From the NCBI GenBank assembly GCA_030064915.1, contig JASJEK010000077.1, forward strand, positions 1 to 33,687: 33,687 nucleotides of DNA, read 5' to 3'. Source of the DNA: Xenococcaceae cyanobacterium MO_234.B1. Its GTDB lineage: Bacteria > Cyanobacteriota > Cyanobacteriia > Cyanobacteriales > Xenococcaceae. The stretch's first letter is position 1. Each line of letters opens with the position of its first letter. Below, one piece after another: positions 1-8,813 of the stretch. Made by a program: the position numbers and the translations under genes. The notes beneath the pieces were generated by a model that saw only the letters and a list, made by a program, of their open reading frames with translations, searched no databases and was not told the origin of the DNA.

Positions 1-2
1 AA

Positions 3-143
3 GCCGTCCCAATAACATCACTGCTAAAAGGAACTATCTATGGGGGTTTTCATCCACAAGAAAGGGTGTGCAGCTATTGCACCATGGTGGTTCAATCCTC
101 TGGTCTCCCCTACCATGAACATCCAAAGAGATATTGTCTTTAA
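3..143 (+). CDS. possible C-terminal end of an unidentified gene (partial)
   Basis: An open frame enters from the left edge and stops with TAA at 141-143, leaving 46 codons. The peptide has a cysteine/histidine pattern that looks protein-like: RVCSYC, then about a dozen residues later YHEHPKRYC. This could be a metal site, but I do not recognise the family. Without the upstream part the frame cannot be confirmed; it could be chance. Confidence 0.35.
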   Translation, partial: AVPITSLLKGTIYGGFHPQERVCSYCTMVVQSSGLPYHEHPKRYCL

Positions 144-251
144 CAATATCATCTTTGGTTTTATATTCGGCAATAGTTACACAATATGAACGAAGAATGT
201 ATATCTTTGTTTAAGAACATGACTACTAGAAGTCAACAGTATCTGGGAAAC

Positions 252-368
252 TTAAGCGTCCCCTTCAACGTAATTAAAGAATAAGACCATAGATACCGCC
301 AGACAAACCAAACAAATAAAAGGAAGCATTGCTACTGGAAGCCAAGAAGCTGTGTAATCGCCTATCAT
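252..368 (-). CDS. psaI: photosystem I reaction centre subunit VIII (PsaI)
   Basis: This is a 38-residue single-helix membrane protein with the PsaI pattern: a short polar N-terminus (MIGDYTASWLP), one hydrophobic segment at about residues 10-31, then the FNYVEGDA end, close to the FNYIE terminus of known PsaI. It sits in thylakoid PSI beside PsaL at the trimer/tetramer interface. The ATG has an AGGA ribosome site about 10 nt upstream. It is divergent from psaL, with 157 bp between the start codons, whereas many cyanobacteria carry the two as a co-directional pair. The match in length, hydrophobicity and terminus, together with the psaL neighbour, makes the call firm despite the small size. 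Confidence 0.88.
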   Translation of the reverse strand: MIGDYTASWLPVAMLPFICLVCLAVSMVLFFNYVEGDA

Positions 369-525
369 AATTTTAATTTCCTAAAAAGCTAACAATTTGG
401 ATATTACTGCGATCTTTACTTTATTTGGTCAGTTATAAAGATTCTTAACAAAAAGCGAACTAAAACCAGGTTAAAGTAATCCTATTTAAAGGATTTGTAA
501 AATATCTAAGGAGAAATCAATTCCT
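369..525. promoter_or_regulatory. divergent psaI/psaL promoter region
   Basis: These 157 bp lie between divergent start codons and must carry both promoters and leaders unless the genes are read from further away. The stretch is AT-rich. A GGAG-type ribosome site (aaggagaaatc) precedes psaL. I see no unambiguous -10/-35 pair or a clear HLR1 (RpaB) direct repeat. Confidence 0.4.
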
Positions 526-1008
526 ATGGACGCGATTCAACCTGGTGGAGACCCTCAAGTAGGGAATCTAGCTACTCCTCTCAATTCTTCCGATTTCAGT
601 ACAGCATTCATTCGCAACTTACCAGCATATCGCCCTGGACTATCAGGATTCCGTCGCGGCTTAGAAGTAGGTATGGCTCATGGTTACTTTATCTATGGTC
701 CGTTTTTACTTCTTGGTCCATTACGGAATACAGAAGTAGCTGACATTGCTGGTTTATTAGCTTCCGTCGGTTTAGTCTCTATCTTAACTGTGGCTCTATC
801 CCTTTACGCTAGTGCGATGGGTGGTGCGCCTACTACGACTGTAACTACTCCTGATGTTCCTAAAGAATTAAGCACAAAAGAAGGTTGGAGCGAATTTGCT
901 GGCGGTTTCTTCGTCGGTGGTTGTGGTGGCGCGTTTTTCGCCTATTTCATCTGCTCTAGTCCTCAGTTAAATCCCTTAAAAGAGTTACTGTTAGGAGTTT
1001 TGTTTTAG
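526..1008 (+). CDS. psaL: photosystem I reaction centre subunit XI (PsaL)
   Basis: This 160-residue thylakoid protein forms the contact between PSI monomers. Diagnostic stretches are NLPAYRPGLSGFRRGLEVG and MAHGYFIYGPFLLLGPLR near the N-terminal third, then EGWSEFAGGFFVGGCGGAFF before the last helix. Three hydrophobic segments are visible at about residues 50-65, 72-95 and 122-145. The length is normal for the family. The ATG is preceded by AAGGAG. The C-terminus (LNPLKELLLGVLF) is a little longer and more hydrophobic than in the heterocystous PsaL I recall, which matters because this tail affects oligomer type. A hairpin terminator follows at 1061. Confidence 0.96.
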   Translation: MDAIQPGGDPQVGNLATPLNSSDFSTAFIRNLPAYRPGLSGFRRGLEVGMAHGYFIYGPFLLLGPLRNTEVADIAGLLASVGLVSILTVALSLYASAMGGAPTTTVTTPDVPKELSTKEGWSEFAGGFFVGGCGGAFFAYFICSSPQLNPLKELLLGVLF

Positions 1009-1060
1009 CAAAACCATAGTTGCGATAATCTATAACAGTTTCCCTTATTAGATTAAGGTT

Positions 1061-1084
1061 AAGCCCAGGGGTATCTCTGGGCTT
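1061..1084 (+). terminator. hairpin terminator after psaL
   Basis: An 8 bp perfect stem, AAGCCCAG / CTGGGCTT, with an 8 nt loop lies 53 bp past the psaL stop. The downstream T content is modest (agttattt). Because the next gene converges from the minus strand, the hairpin may serve both directions. Confidence 0.6.
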
Positions 1085-1118
1085 AGTTATTTGGGCAAGA
1101 AAGTTAAATATGGTTAAT

Positions 1119-1397
1119 TTAAACTCTCTCGATCGCCAGATAAATTGTTTTAAGACTAGTTTGACGGTGAGATGTGCCGGGAGAACTTACAAAATCACCG
1201 TGTTGACTTTTTCTGGTGTAAATTTGCTTCGATGAAACCAGTTGCTTAAGATACACTTGAAGCATAGATACAGGGCGATTAATCTGGCTACTTATTTCCT
1301 TAATGGTCATTCCCGTAGCTTGGGATTTAATTAGTTCTAGGATCTGCTCTGTTGTTGTTGGGCCTGGAGTTGCACTAATAATTTTGATAGTAGTCAC
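1119..1397 (-). CDS. small winged-helix DNA-binding-like protein
   Basis: This is a 92-residue protein starting at GTG (1395-1397), preceded by a GGAAG ribosome site at good distance. Residues ~16-70 read like a winged helix: an ILELIKSQATGMTIKEIS helix pair, a recognition-type helix with SMLQVYLKQLV, then a wing (KQIYTRKSQHGDFV). This is the layout of MarR/ArsR-like or restriction-associated wHTH modules. The tail has no recognised domain. A role in transcription is inferred from fold pattern only; the target is unknown. It converges on psaL and shares the intervening terminator region. Confidence 0.6.
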   Translation of the reverse strand: MTTIKIISATPGPTTTEQILELIKSQATGMTIKEISSQINRPVSMLQVYLKQLVSSKQIYTRKSQHGDFVSSPGTSHRQTSLKTIYLAIERV

Positions 1398-1651
1398 AAA
1401 AAACTTCCGTTTTGATCATTTAATTAGTTGGTATTTGTTGATATCTATCTGCAAAACAGTATAAGTAGTCTAAGTATTTATGCTTGGCTATTTCTAGATA
1501 GCTATCTCACGTTGTTATACTCATAAATTTTCCAAGATGCAACGGTATTTTTTCTTATGGTCTTAAACTAGGTTAAAGATGCTATGTAAAAAGGACTAAA
1601 TTGTTACAGATTATTATTAATTTAATAAATATTTTTTCAGAAAGTAACTTT

Positions 1652-2341
1652 ATGACTACTATAGAAAACCGTCCCAAAATTTTAAATTTTTATAGTTCTC
1701 CTATTGGCAAAAAAATTATTACAGGATTTACAGGCTTAGTCTTAACTATCTTTGTTATTTTCCATGCAACGGCGAATTTACTCTTATTAACTAGCTCTCA
1801 AGCTTACAATCAATTAGCTCATTTCCTTAATAGTCTGGGTATTTTACTATACCTGGTAGAATTAATACTTTTAGGTGCAGTAATCTTTCACATCATCATA
1901 GGGGTGATTGTAACTCTTAATAATCAGCGATCGCGTCCTATTTCATACAAGAAAATTCAAAGCGCAGGGGTTCCTAGTAAGCAATCAATAAGTTCTCGCT
2001 CCATGATTATTACAGGCTTAATCTTGCTAATATTTTTAGTTTTTCATGTACTTACCTTTAAATTTGGTAAGTGCGACTCGATCATTATTAATGGGATTGA
2101 AATGCGAGATTTAAGTAAGTTAGTTATAGAAACATTCCATAAACCAACTTACACTCTCACTTATTCTGGAGTCATGATATTTCTAGGATTACATCTACGT
2201 CATGGTATTTGGAGTGGAATGCAATCTCTTGGTGCAATGAACTCCCGTTGGAGTTCTCTGGCTTATGGGATGACTTCTTTTTTAGCTATCTTAATTACTT
2301 TAGGGTTCATAATTATACCTATAGTAATTTATCTAAGTTAA
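1652..2341 (+). CDS. sdhC: succinate dehydrogenase cytochrome b subunit (SdhC-like)
   Basis: This is a membrane anchor of the Bacillus-type succinate dehydrogenase/fumarate reductase. The N-terminal signature (FYSSPIGKKIITGFTGLVL) is typical, followed by five hydrophobic helices at about residues 21-45, 56-90, 117-137, 165-185 and 200-228. Histidines lie inside or next to helices (IFHATAN, VIFHIII, VFHVLTF, LHLRHG), as expected for haem b ligands. It would bind the catalytic SdhAB to the membrane and pass electrons to quinone; no sdhA or sdhB lies nearby, as is common in cyanobacteria. The ATG at 1652 fits family N-termini. A TTG at 1601 with AAGGA five bases upstream would add 17 residues and cannot be excluded. 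Confidence 0.8.
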   Translation: MTTIENRPKILNFYSSPIGKKIITGFTGLVLTIFVIFHATANLLLLTSSQAYNQLAHFLNSLGILLYLVELILLGAVIFHIIIGVIVTLNNQRSRPISYKKIQSAGVPSKQSISSRSMIITGLILLIFLVFHVLTFKFGKCDSIIINGIEMRDLSKLVIETFHKPTYTLTYSGVMIFLGLHLRHGIWSGMQSLGAMNSRWSSLAYGMTSFLAILITLGFIIIPIVIYLS

Positions 2342-2562
2342 GAAATCAGTAGTTTCACTTAAATTAAACAATTAGTAAATACGCAAAAATACAGAACAAA
2401 AATTGCTTGAAGGCTATTGATTGCATAGAAATAAGATATAAATTAAAAAAAATTTACTTAAAGCCTAATGGGTTGAAGAAATGATGAACTACCTTGCACA
2501 TAGCTCCAGAAAAAAATAGGATAAAACTACAACTCAAGTGTTTATGAGTTGCCTATTTACTT

Positions 2563-3312
2563 ATGAAATTAGTCAAGAATTTTATGATTCATAAACTAAT
2601 ATTATTAATTGCCGTTAGTATCATTCCTTTCTCGCAATTACCCCTTAACGCTCAAGAAACAACTAATTCATCTGTTAAGAGTAGTTTTGCAGTTTCCTTT
2701 GAGCCACCCAATAAAGATAAACCCCTAGCAACTAGCGGAGGTGCATCTCGCGGAGGTCAGTGTATGGCGAATATGAATAATTCGGAAGTTACCATCACTC
2801 CCATACTTCCTGCAATGAATCAAAGATTAACAGTAGCTTCTCATCCTACTTTTTTCGTTCACGTTCCTCACACTTCGGCACAGAAAGTTTTTCTCAATAT
2901 ACAAGATGAGAATGAAGAAGATAGCTATCAAACAGTGCTACCGATAAGTGGTCAATCAGGAATTATTAGTGTAACTCTCCCTCAGGAAGCACCACCTTTA
3001 AAGATGGGTAAAAATTATCAGTGGTCTCTAGCTTTAATGTGTGAAGATAGGCTCAAACCTGATAGTCCCATTGTTATGGGTTCAGTTACCAGAGTACAAC
3101 CGAAAATGCAGTTGTCAGAAAAATTAAACGGAATGGCACAAATAGAACAAGCTGCTTTATACGCTGAAGCTGGAATTTGGTACGAAACTATAGCAACTCT
3201 GGCACAGTTAAGACAAGAACAACCAGGCAATTCTAATTTGCTATCCATTTGGGAAGAGGTTCTCAGTTCTGTCGGATTAGATAGTCTCGCCAAAGCAGAA
3301 TTTGTTGAGTAA
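2563..3312 (+). CDS. DUF928 secreted/periplasmic protein
   Basis: This 249-residue protein has an N-terminal signal sequence (hydrophobic to about residue 30, with a cleavage-like LNAQE). The DUF928 pattern follows: a glycine/arginine stretch with one cysteine (GGASRGGQC), a PILPAMNQRLTVASHPTF motif, a β-rich middle, and a helical C-terminus with a TPR-like flavour (residues ~190-245). The function is unknown. In cyanobacteria DUF928 genes commonly stand next to CHASE2-domain genes, as here, which suggests an extracytoplasmic partner role. The start could be the ATG at 2563 or the one at 2584 (residue 8). Confidence 0.82.
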   Translation: MKLVKNFMIHKLILLIAVSIIPFSQLPLNAQETTNSSVKSSFAVSFEPPNKDKPLATSGGASRGGQCMANMNNSEVTITPILPAMNQRLTVASHPTFFVHVPHTSAQKVFLNIQDENEEDSYQTVLPISGQSGIISVTLPQEAPPLKMGKNYQWSLALMCEDRLKPDSPIVMGSVTRVQPKMQLSEKLNGMAQIEQAALYAEAGIWYETIATLAQLRQEQPGNSNLLSIWEEVLSSVGLDSLAKAEFVE

Positions 3313-3509
3313 GGTATAAGAGGGTGAAAAACCCTCCATACGTAAGTTCGACGGGTAATTTGAGGTTCAATACTTGACGTATAAGAACGCAATAATAACC
3401 TTTCCCTTTTTCCTGTTTCCCAACTATCTCATGAGTGTACCTATCGAACTCACGTTCCATAGTTTTTAGTAGCGAGTAAAAAATATTCTCATATTTTAGG
3501 CAAGAGTAA

Positions 3510-5249
3510 TTGGCTTTGTTGAAACTAAAGCAAAAAATTTGGCACTTAAAAGGATTACTTACTATTGCTCCTAGCATAGCCTTATTAGTAATTTTAGGTA
3601 GCTTTACTGGTGTATATCAAACACTTGAATGGGCTACCTTTGATTTCTGGTTTCGGATTCGTGACCCAGAACCCAAAGATTCTCGAATTATAGTCGTAAA
3701 TATTGGAGAGTCAGACATTCAAGCTTTAGGACAATGGCCGATTTCTGATGGAAAATTAGCTCAACTCTTACAAACTATTAATCAACAGCAACCTAGGGCT
3801 ATTGGTTTAGATTTATATCGCGATTTACCCCACGGCAATCCAGAAGAACAAGAAGCATTAAATCAAGTATATCGCTCCACACCAAATCTAATTGCAGTAG
3901 AAAAAGTTGTAGGAGAAACAGTAAATGCAGCGAACCTTCTCAAAGAACAAGATCAAACTGCTATGGCAGATTTGGTATTAGATAAAGATGGAAAAGTTAG
4001 AAGAGGATTAATTGCTGCTACCCTCGATGATGGTCAAACTGTATTGGGTTTGGCAACTAAAGTAGCTTTAATTTATTTGCAACAGGAAGATATTTATCTC
4101 GAAGCCTCAGAAAATAGCGATCGCCAACTTTTAGGTGAAGCTACATTCGTCCCCATTAAAGATAATGAAGGCGCTTATATTAACGTTGATTCTGGTGGTT
4201 ATCAAATAATCTTAAATTTTCGTGGTAATCAAGATATGTTTCATCATGTCTCTATTACCAGAGTCTTAAATGGAGATATCCCTGAAGATTTATTTCGCGA
4301 TCGCATAGTATTTATTGGCTCAACAGCAGAAAGCCTTAACGATTTCTTTCTTACACCCTACAATAATAACTCTTCCGGTTCGACTCAAATGCCTGGGGTA
4401 TATGTTCATGCTAATTTAACCAGTCAGATTCTTAGCGCTGCCCTGGACGGACGTGCCATGATTCGAGGGATCATAGAAACAGGAGAGTGGTGCTGGATTC
4501 TATCTTGGTCGTTAGTTGGTGCTGGTGTCAGTCTGTTTATCTTAGAACGTAATCTACTCCGAATCGATCCGATATCATCTGTACAGTTAACCTTATTTGG
4601 TGTGTTATTACCTGTCGGAGTTCTTTTCGGTAGCAGCTATTATCTATTCCTCTTAGGTTGGTGGTTGCCGACAATTTCCTCTTTAATGGCATTTATTTTA
4701 TCCACAGTTGGTGTATTTGGTTATTACAATCAAAATCAAAAAAAATTAGCTTTTACCGATGGTCTAACTAATATCCCTAATCGTCGTTTTTTTGATAACT
4801 ATTTACAAGAACAATGGTGGCGCATCAAACAAGGTAAAGATTTATCACTAATTTTATGCGATGTAGATTTTTTTAAAATTTACAATGATACTTATGGTCA
4901 CCAAGCTGGAGATGAATGTTTAACACAAGTAGCAAAAGCCATAACTCGCGGGATCCGTTCTAGTGATATGGCAGCAAGATATGGCGGAGAAGAATTTGTC
5001 ATTGTTTTGCCCAATACTGACACAAAAACTGCCATGTTAGTAGCCAATAGAATTCGGTTTAAAATCAAAACCATGCAGATACCCCATAAAAATTCTCAAG
5101 TTAGTCCCCACGTTAGTATTAGTTTTGGTATTGCCAGTGTCAATCACAATAAACCGAATAGCCCCGAAGAATTAATTGCCATTGCCGATCGAGGTTTATA
5201 TCTTGCTAAAGAAAAAGGTCGCGATCGCGCTGTTGTGGCAGAACCATAA
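3510..5249 (+). CDS. CHASE2 sensor diguanylate cyclase (CHASE2-GGDEF)
   Basis: This 579-residue membrane protein would make cyclic di-GMP in response to an extracytoplasmic signal. Layout: one N-terminal helix (~17-38), a large CHASE2 domain (~45-305, with FDFWFRIRDPEPKDSRI and DRIVFIGSTAESLND), three membrane helices (~322-405) and a C-terminal GGDEF domain (~413-575). The active site GGEEF is at residues 492-496. An intact inhibitory I-site RSSD (483-486) lies five residues before it, so product feedback is expected. The start is TTG; other TTGs follow within a few codons, so the exact N-terminus is uncertain. It is separated by 197 bp from the DUF928 gene and may be expressed with it. Confidence 0.9.
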   Translation: MALLKLKQKIWHLKGLLTIAPSIALLVILGSFTGVYQTLEWATFDFWFRIRDPEPKDSRIIVVNIGESDIQALGQWPISDGKLAQLLQTINQQQPRAIGLDLYRDLPHGNPEEQEALNQVYRSTPNLIAVEKVVGETVNAANLLKEQDQTAMADLVLDKDGKVRRGLIAATLDDGQTVLGLATKVALIYLQQEDIYLEASENSDRQLLGEATFVPIKDNEGAYINVDSGGYQIILNFRGNQDMFHHVSITRVLNGDIPEDLFRDRIVFIGSTAESLNDFFLTPYNNNSSGSTQMPGVYVHANLTSQILSAALDGRAMIRGIIETGEWCWILSWSLVGAGVSLFILERNLLRIDPISSVQLTLFGVLLPVGVLFGSSYYLFLLGWWLPTISSLMAFILSTVGVFGYYNQNQKKLAFTDGLTNIPNRRFFDNYLQEQWWRIKQGKDLSLILCDVDFFKIYNDTYGHQAGDECLTQVAKAITRGIRSSDMAARYGGEEFVIVLPNTDTKTAMLVANRIRFKIKTMQIPHKNSQVSPHVSISFGIASVNHNKPNSPEELIAIADRGLYLAKEKGRDRAVVAEP

Positions 5250-5257
5250 TTACCTGA

Positions 5258-5287
5258 GTTCGGAGTTCGGAGGTTCGGAGTTCGGAG
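5258..5287. repeat. heptamer tandem repeat (STRR type)
   Basis: Two identical 15 bp units, each GTTCGGA + GTTCGGA + G, lie between the CHASE2-GGDEF gene and ilvC. Short tandem heptamers of this kind are known in cyanobacterial intergenic DNA. Confidence 0.85.
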
Positions 5288-5328
5288 TAAAGACTAATTT
5301 CTCCCCAGTTACCTAAGACAAATCCAGG

Positions 5329-5334
5329 TATAAT
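5329..5334 (+). promoter_or_regulatory. candidate -10 box for ilvC
   Basis: A perfect TATAAT lies 50 bp before the ilvC start codon. The -35 position (CAGTTA at 5306-5311, 17 bp spacing) is poor, so the assignment is tentative. Confidence 0.4.
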
Positions 5335-5384
5335 TATAAGTTTGCAATACAAATTCAAAAAAAGTAGATCGGGGAGAAATTCTC

Positions 5385-6380
5385 ATGGCGCGGATGTATT
5401 ATGACAACGACGCGAACTTAGACCTATTAGCAAACAAAACTGTAGCCATCATTGGTTATGGTTCTCAGGGACACGCCCACGCTCTCAATCTTAAAGACAG
5501 TGGTGTTAACGTAGTAATTGGTTTATATCCTGGCAGTAAATCTATAGCTAAAGCAGAAGCAGCAGGATTAAAAGTACATAGCGTAGCAGAAGCAGCAGCA
5601 GCAGCAGACCTGATTATGATTCTGCTTCCTGATGAAGTACAAAAAACAGTCTATAAAAACGAAATTGAACCTAATCTTAAAGAAGGTAATATATTAGCTT
5701 TTGCTCACGGTTTCAATATTCATTTTGGTCAAGTTGTTCCTCCTGAGTCAGTAGATGTGGTAATGATTGCCCCTAAAGGTCCTGGACATCTTGTAAGAAG
5801 AACTTATGAACAAGGACAAGGTGTACCCTGTTTGTTTGCTGTCTATCAAAATGCTTCTGGACAAGCACGCGATCGCGCTATGGCTTATGCTAAAGGTATT
5901 GGTGGGACTCGCGCAGGTATCCTAGAAACTACTTTTAGAGAAGAAACTGAAACCGATTTATTTGGGGAACAGGCAGTACTCTGTGGTGGCTTGAGTGCTT
6001 TAATCAAAACTGGGTTTGAAACCTTAATCGAAGCTGGTTATCAACCTGAATTAGCTTATTTTGAGTGTTTGCACGAAGTTAAATTAATTGTCGATTTGGT
6101 AGTTGAAGGTGGATTAGCGAAAATGCGAGACAGCATTTCTAATACTGCTGAATACGGTGACTATACTCGTGGTCCAAGAATAGTTAACGAAGCAACCAAA
6201 GCAGAAATGCGTAAAATTCTCCAAGAAATTCAGTCTGGTCAATTTGCCCGAGAATTTGTCTTAGAAAATCAATCAGGAAAACCTGGATTTACTGCGATGC
6301 GTCGTCAGGAAGCAGAACATCCCATTGAAGAAGTGGGCAAAGATGTCCGCGCTCATTTTAGCTGGCTTAAAGAAGAATAA
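5385..6380 (+). CDS. ilvC: ketol-acid reductoisomerase (IlvC, class I)
   Basis: This enzyme converts acetolactate or acetohydroxybutyrate to the dihydroxy acids of valine/leucine and isoleucine synthesis, using NADPH and Mg2+. At 331 residues it has class I length. The N-terminal Rossmann fold has GYGSQG at 24-29, with cofactor loop GLYPGSKS at 46-53. Catalytic residues fit: His108 in AHGF, Asp191 and Glu195 in ETDLFGEQ, Glu227 and Glu231 in ECLHE. The ATG has a strong GGGGAG ribosome site. The gene appears monocistronic: repeats and a TATAAT box precede it and a hairpin follows. ilvB, the preceding pathway step, lies elsewhere in the window on the other strand. Confidence 0.98.
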   Translation: MARMYYDNDANLDLLANKTVAIIGYGSQGHAHALNLKDSGVNVVIGLYPGSKSIAKAEAAGLKVHSVAEAAAAADLIMILLPDEVQKTVYKNEIEPNLKEGNILAFAHGFNIHFGQVVPPESVDVVMIAPKGPGHLVRRTYEQGQGVPCLFAVYQNASGQARDRAMAYAKGIGGTRAGILETTFREETETDLFGEQAVLCGGLSALIKTGFETLIEAGYQPELAYFECLHEVKLIVDLVVEGGLAKMRDSISNTAEYGDYTRGPRIVNEATKAEMRKILQEIQSGQFAREFVLENQSGKPGFTAMRRQEAEHPIEEVGKDVRAHFSWLKEE

Positions 6381-6397
6381 TAGAAAAATAATATTGT

Positions 6398-6625
6398 CTA
6401 GAGGGAGGAAGATAACTTCCCTCTTTCTAAACTTTCAATGGTAAATTTCCTGCTTTTAAGTGTTTCTAATTCATTGTCAGGAAATAAACCAATCAAAAAT
6501 TGATTAATATTGCTTCTGACTTCCTGACTTCTGTTCCCGTAGGGTTGAGGAAGAAAGCGATCGCCTAATGTCACATATACAATAGACATTGTTAAGCATA
6601 GTTGAAGCAGTCCTTTGATTTTCAT
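6398..6625 (-). CDS. small conserved-type membrane/secreted protein, function unknown
   Basis: This is a 75-residue protein if the ATG at 6623-6625 is used; that codon has an AGAAAGG ribosome site about 10 nt upstream. A longer frame opens at 6661 but adds 12 residues without a comparable site. Residues 3-22 are hydrophobic (membrane anchor or signal), followed by LGDRFLPQPYGNRSQE and NQFLIGLFPDNELE. The sequence is protein-like and the frame is clean. I believe similar short proteins occur in other cyanobacteria but cannot name a family. It converges on ilvC. Confidence 0.6.
   Translation of the reverse strand: MKIKGLLQLCLTMSIVYVTLGDRFLPQPYGNRSQEVRSNINQFLIGLFPDNELETLKSRKFTIESLERGKLSSSL
6401..6423. 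terminator. hairpin between ilvC and a convergent small gene
   Basis: A GGAAG/CTTCC stem (6407-6411 with 6416-6420) can be lengthened through GAGGG/CCCTC with an internal bulge, and T-rich sequence follows on the plus strand. It lies 20 bp after ilvC and overlaps the last codons of the minus-strand gene, so it may be a bidirectional terminator. Confidence 0.45.
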
Positions 6626-6661
6626 GGTTAGTAGCCTTTCTAGTATTGTTTTAAGAATCAA

Positions 6662-7894
<1,233 letters not shown>

Positions 7895-7914
7895 TTAATG
7901 TAGTAAGTAGCAAG

Positions 7915-8275
7915 TAGGGGCGCAAGCGGTGGAAGCCCGCGTCGGACGGGGCGTACGAGTTCTGCCGTCAAACGACAGAATCAGCCCCTCCGCAAGACGC
8001 AAACGGGGCGTACAAGCAAGGGGTCGTCGCCTGGGGAAACCCCAGGACGGGGCTTTCAAGGACACGGGCGACACAAGCTGCCGAACCAAGTTCGGCAGAC
8101 GCGCCCTCGCGAGGAGACCTCGCGTCACAGCCCCTCCGTTTATGAACCCCGCTCTGGAGGAAACCTGAGGGGTCGTCTGCGGAGGTCTCCTCCGCAGTTT
8201 ATGAACCCCGTCCAGAGACAGCCCCTCCTCAAAAGACAGCCCCTTGGGAACGCGCGAGTTAGCTTGGTCGAACTC
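7915..8275. repeat. GC-rich island of triloop hairpins
   Basis: These ~360 bp are sharply richer in G+C than the flanking DNA. They contain perfect palindromes with three-base loops: CCTGGGG/CCCCAGG (8030-8046), CTGCCGAAC/GTTCGGCAG (8078-8098), CGCGAGG/CCTCGCG (8108-8124) and CTGCGGAGG/CCTCCGCAG (8177-8197). An imperfect one lies at 7960-7980. TTTATGAACCCCG occurs twice (8139-8151 and 8198-8210), AGCCCCT at least four times and ACGGGGCGTAC twice. Open frames exist on both strands here but are by-products of composition. I read this as a nest of small dispersed repeats. Confidence 0.75.
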
Positions 8276-8288
8276 ACGTTTATTAATA

Positions 8289-8575
8289 ATGCCATCTAAC
8301 CCTGAACTTTATCTAATGACTCAACTTCTGAATTTAGAAGGAATGAAAGTTATAGATTATCGGATAATTGAAGGTATAGGAATAATTTTATTTCTAGAGA
8401 ATACTAAGAAAAAATAATTGGTCCTCGATGGGGAAAACCAACCGATTTATTACATCAAAATTATTATACTAAAAGAAACGATTTAAGCGAACAAGAAATA
8501 GAAACAATGTTACTGGACTGTTGTGATTTGTCTAAGCACTCTTCTAATCAGGTTTTGAAGTATGAGTGGAGCTGA
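8289..8575 (+). pseudogene. ISL3-type transposase remnant
   Basis: The first frame (8289-8417) reads like the start of ISL3 transposases (TQLLNLEGMKVIDY, then an FLEN strand) and stops at TAA. The family's zinc-binding segment resumes in another frame from 8420: GPRWGKPTDLLHQNYY, where intact members have CPxC and LHQNxY. It then jumps to NDLSEQEIETMLLD and stops at 8573-8575. At least one frameshift, lost cysteines and a large deletion make it non-functional. The family call rests on remembered motif patterns. Confidence 0.6.
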
Positions 8576-8731
8576 AAAAGACCGAGTTTTTAGCTCTGAT
8601 GTTTCCCCAGATAACGGCTGAGAGCCTTATTGCTTCGTTCACCAGTTATGATGTCTCAGTTCCACTTTTCCCGTAATAGCGATGAAAAACTCTTACTGCA
8701 AGCAGGTTTCGGGAAATCACAACAGTCGAGT
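8513..8731. mobile_element. short element with terminal inverted repeats (MITE-like)
   Basis: A perfect 14 bp inverted repeat, GACTGTTGTGATTT (8516-8529) and AAATCACAACAGTC (8714-8727), extends to 18 bp with one mismatch. It bounds ~215 bp with no gene. Inside is a strong hairpin: GAGCT-G-AAAAA (8569-8579) with TTTTT-AGCTC (8587-8596). The element begins inside the ISL3 remnant, which suggests nested insertion. No clear target duplication was found. Confidence 0.55.
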
Positions 8732-8813
8732 CTAAAATTTTATGGCTGAAAAGCTCATAATATTTCAAGTCAACTTGTGTGGACAATAAAATCCTTATTA
8801 CTTATGGATATTT

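Noticed and set aside
369-525. HLR1 (RpaB) site between psaI and psaL
   Set aside because: GTTATAA and TTAACAA-like words occur, but they do not form the spaced direct repeat of the consensus.
3018-3577. Minus-strand frames across the DUF928 and CHASE2 gene junction
   Set aside because: They overlap two well-supported plus-strand genes and show no recognisable protein pattern.
5258-5287. Tandem heptamers as a possible CRISPR remnant
   Set aside because: Units are contiguous with no spacers; they match STRR-type repeats.
7895-8168. Open frames on both strands in the GC-rich island after fabG
   Set aside because: Arg/Pro-rich products caused by GC-rich palindromes; they overlap on opposite strands and have no family pattern.
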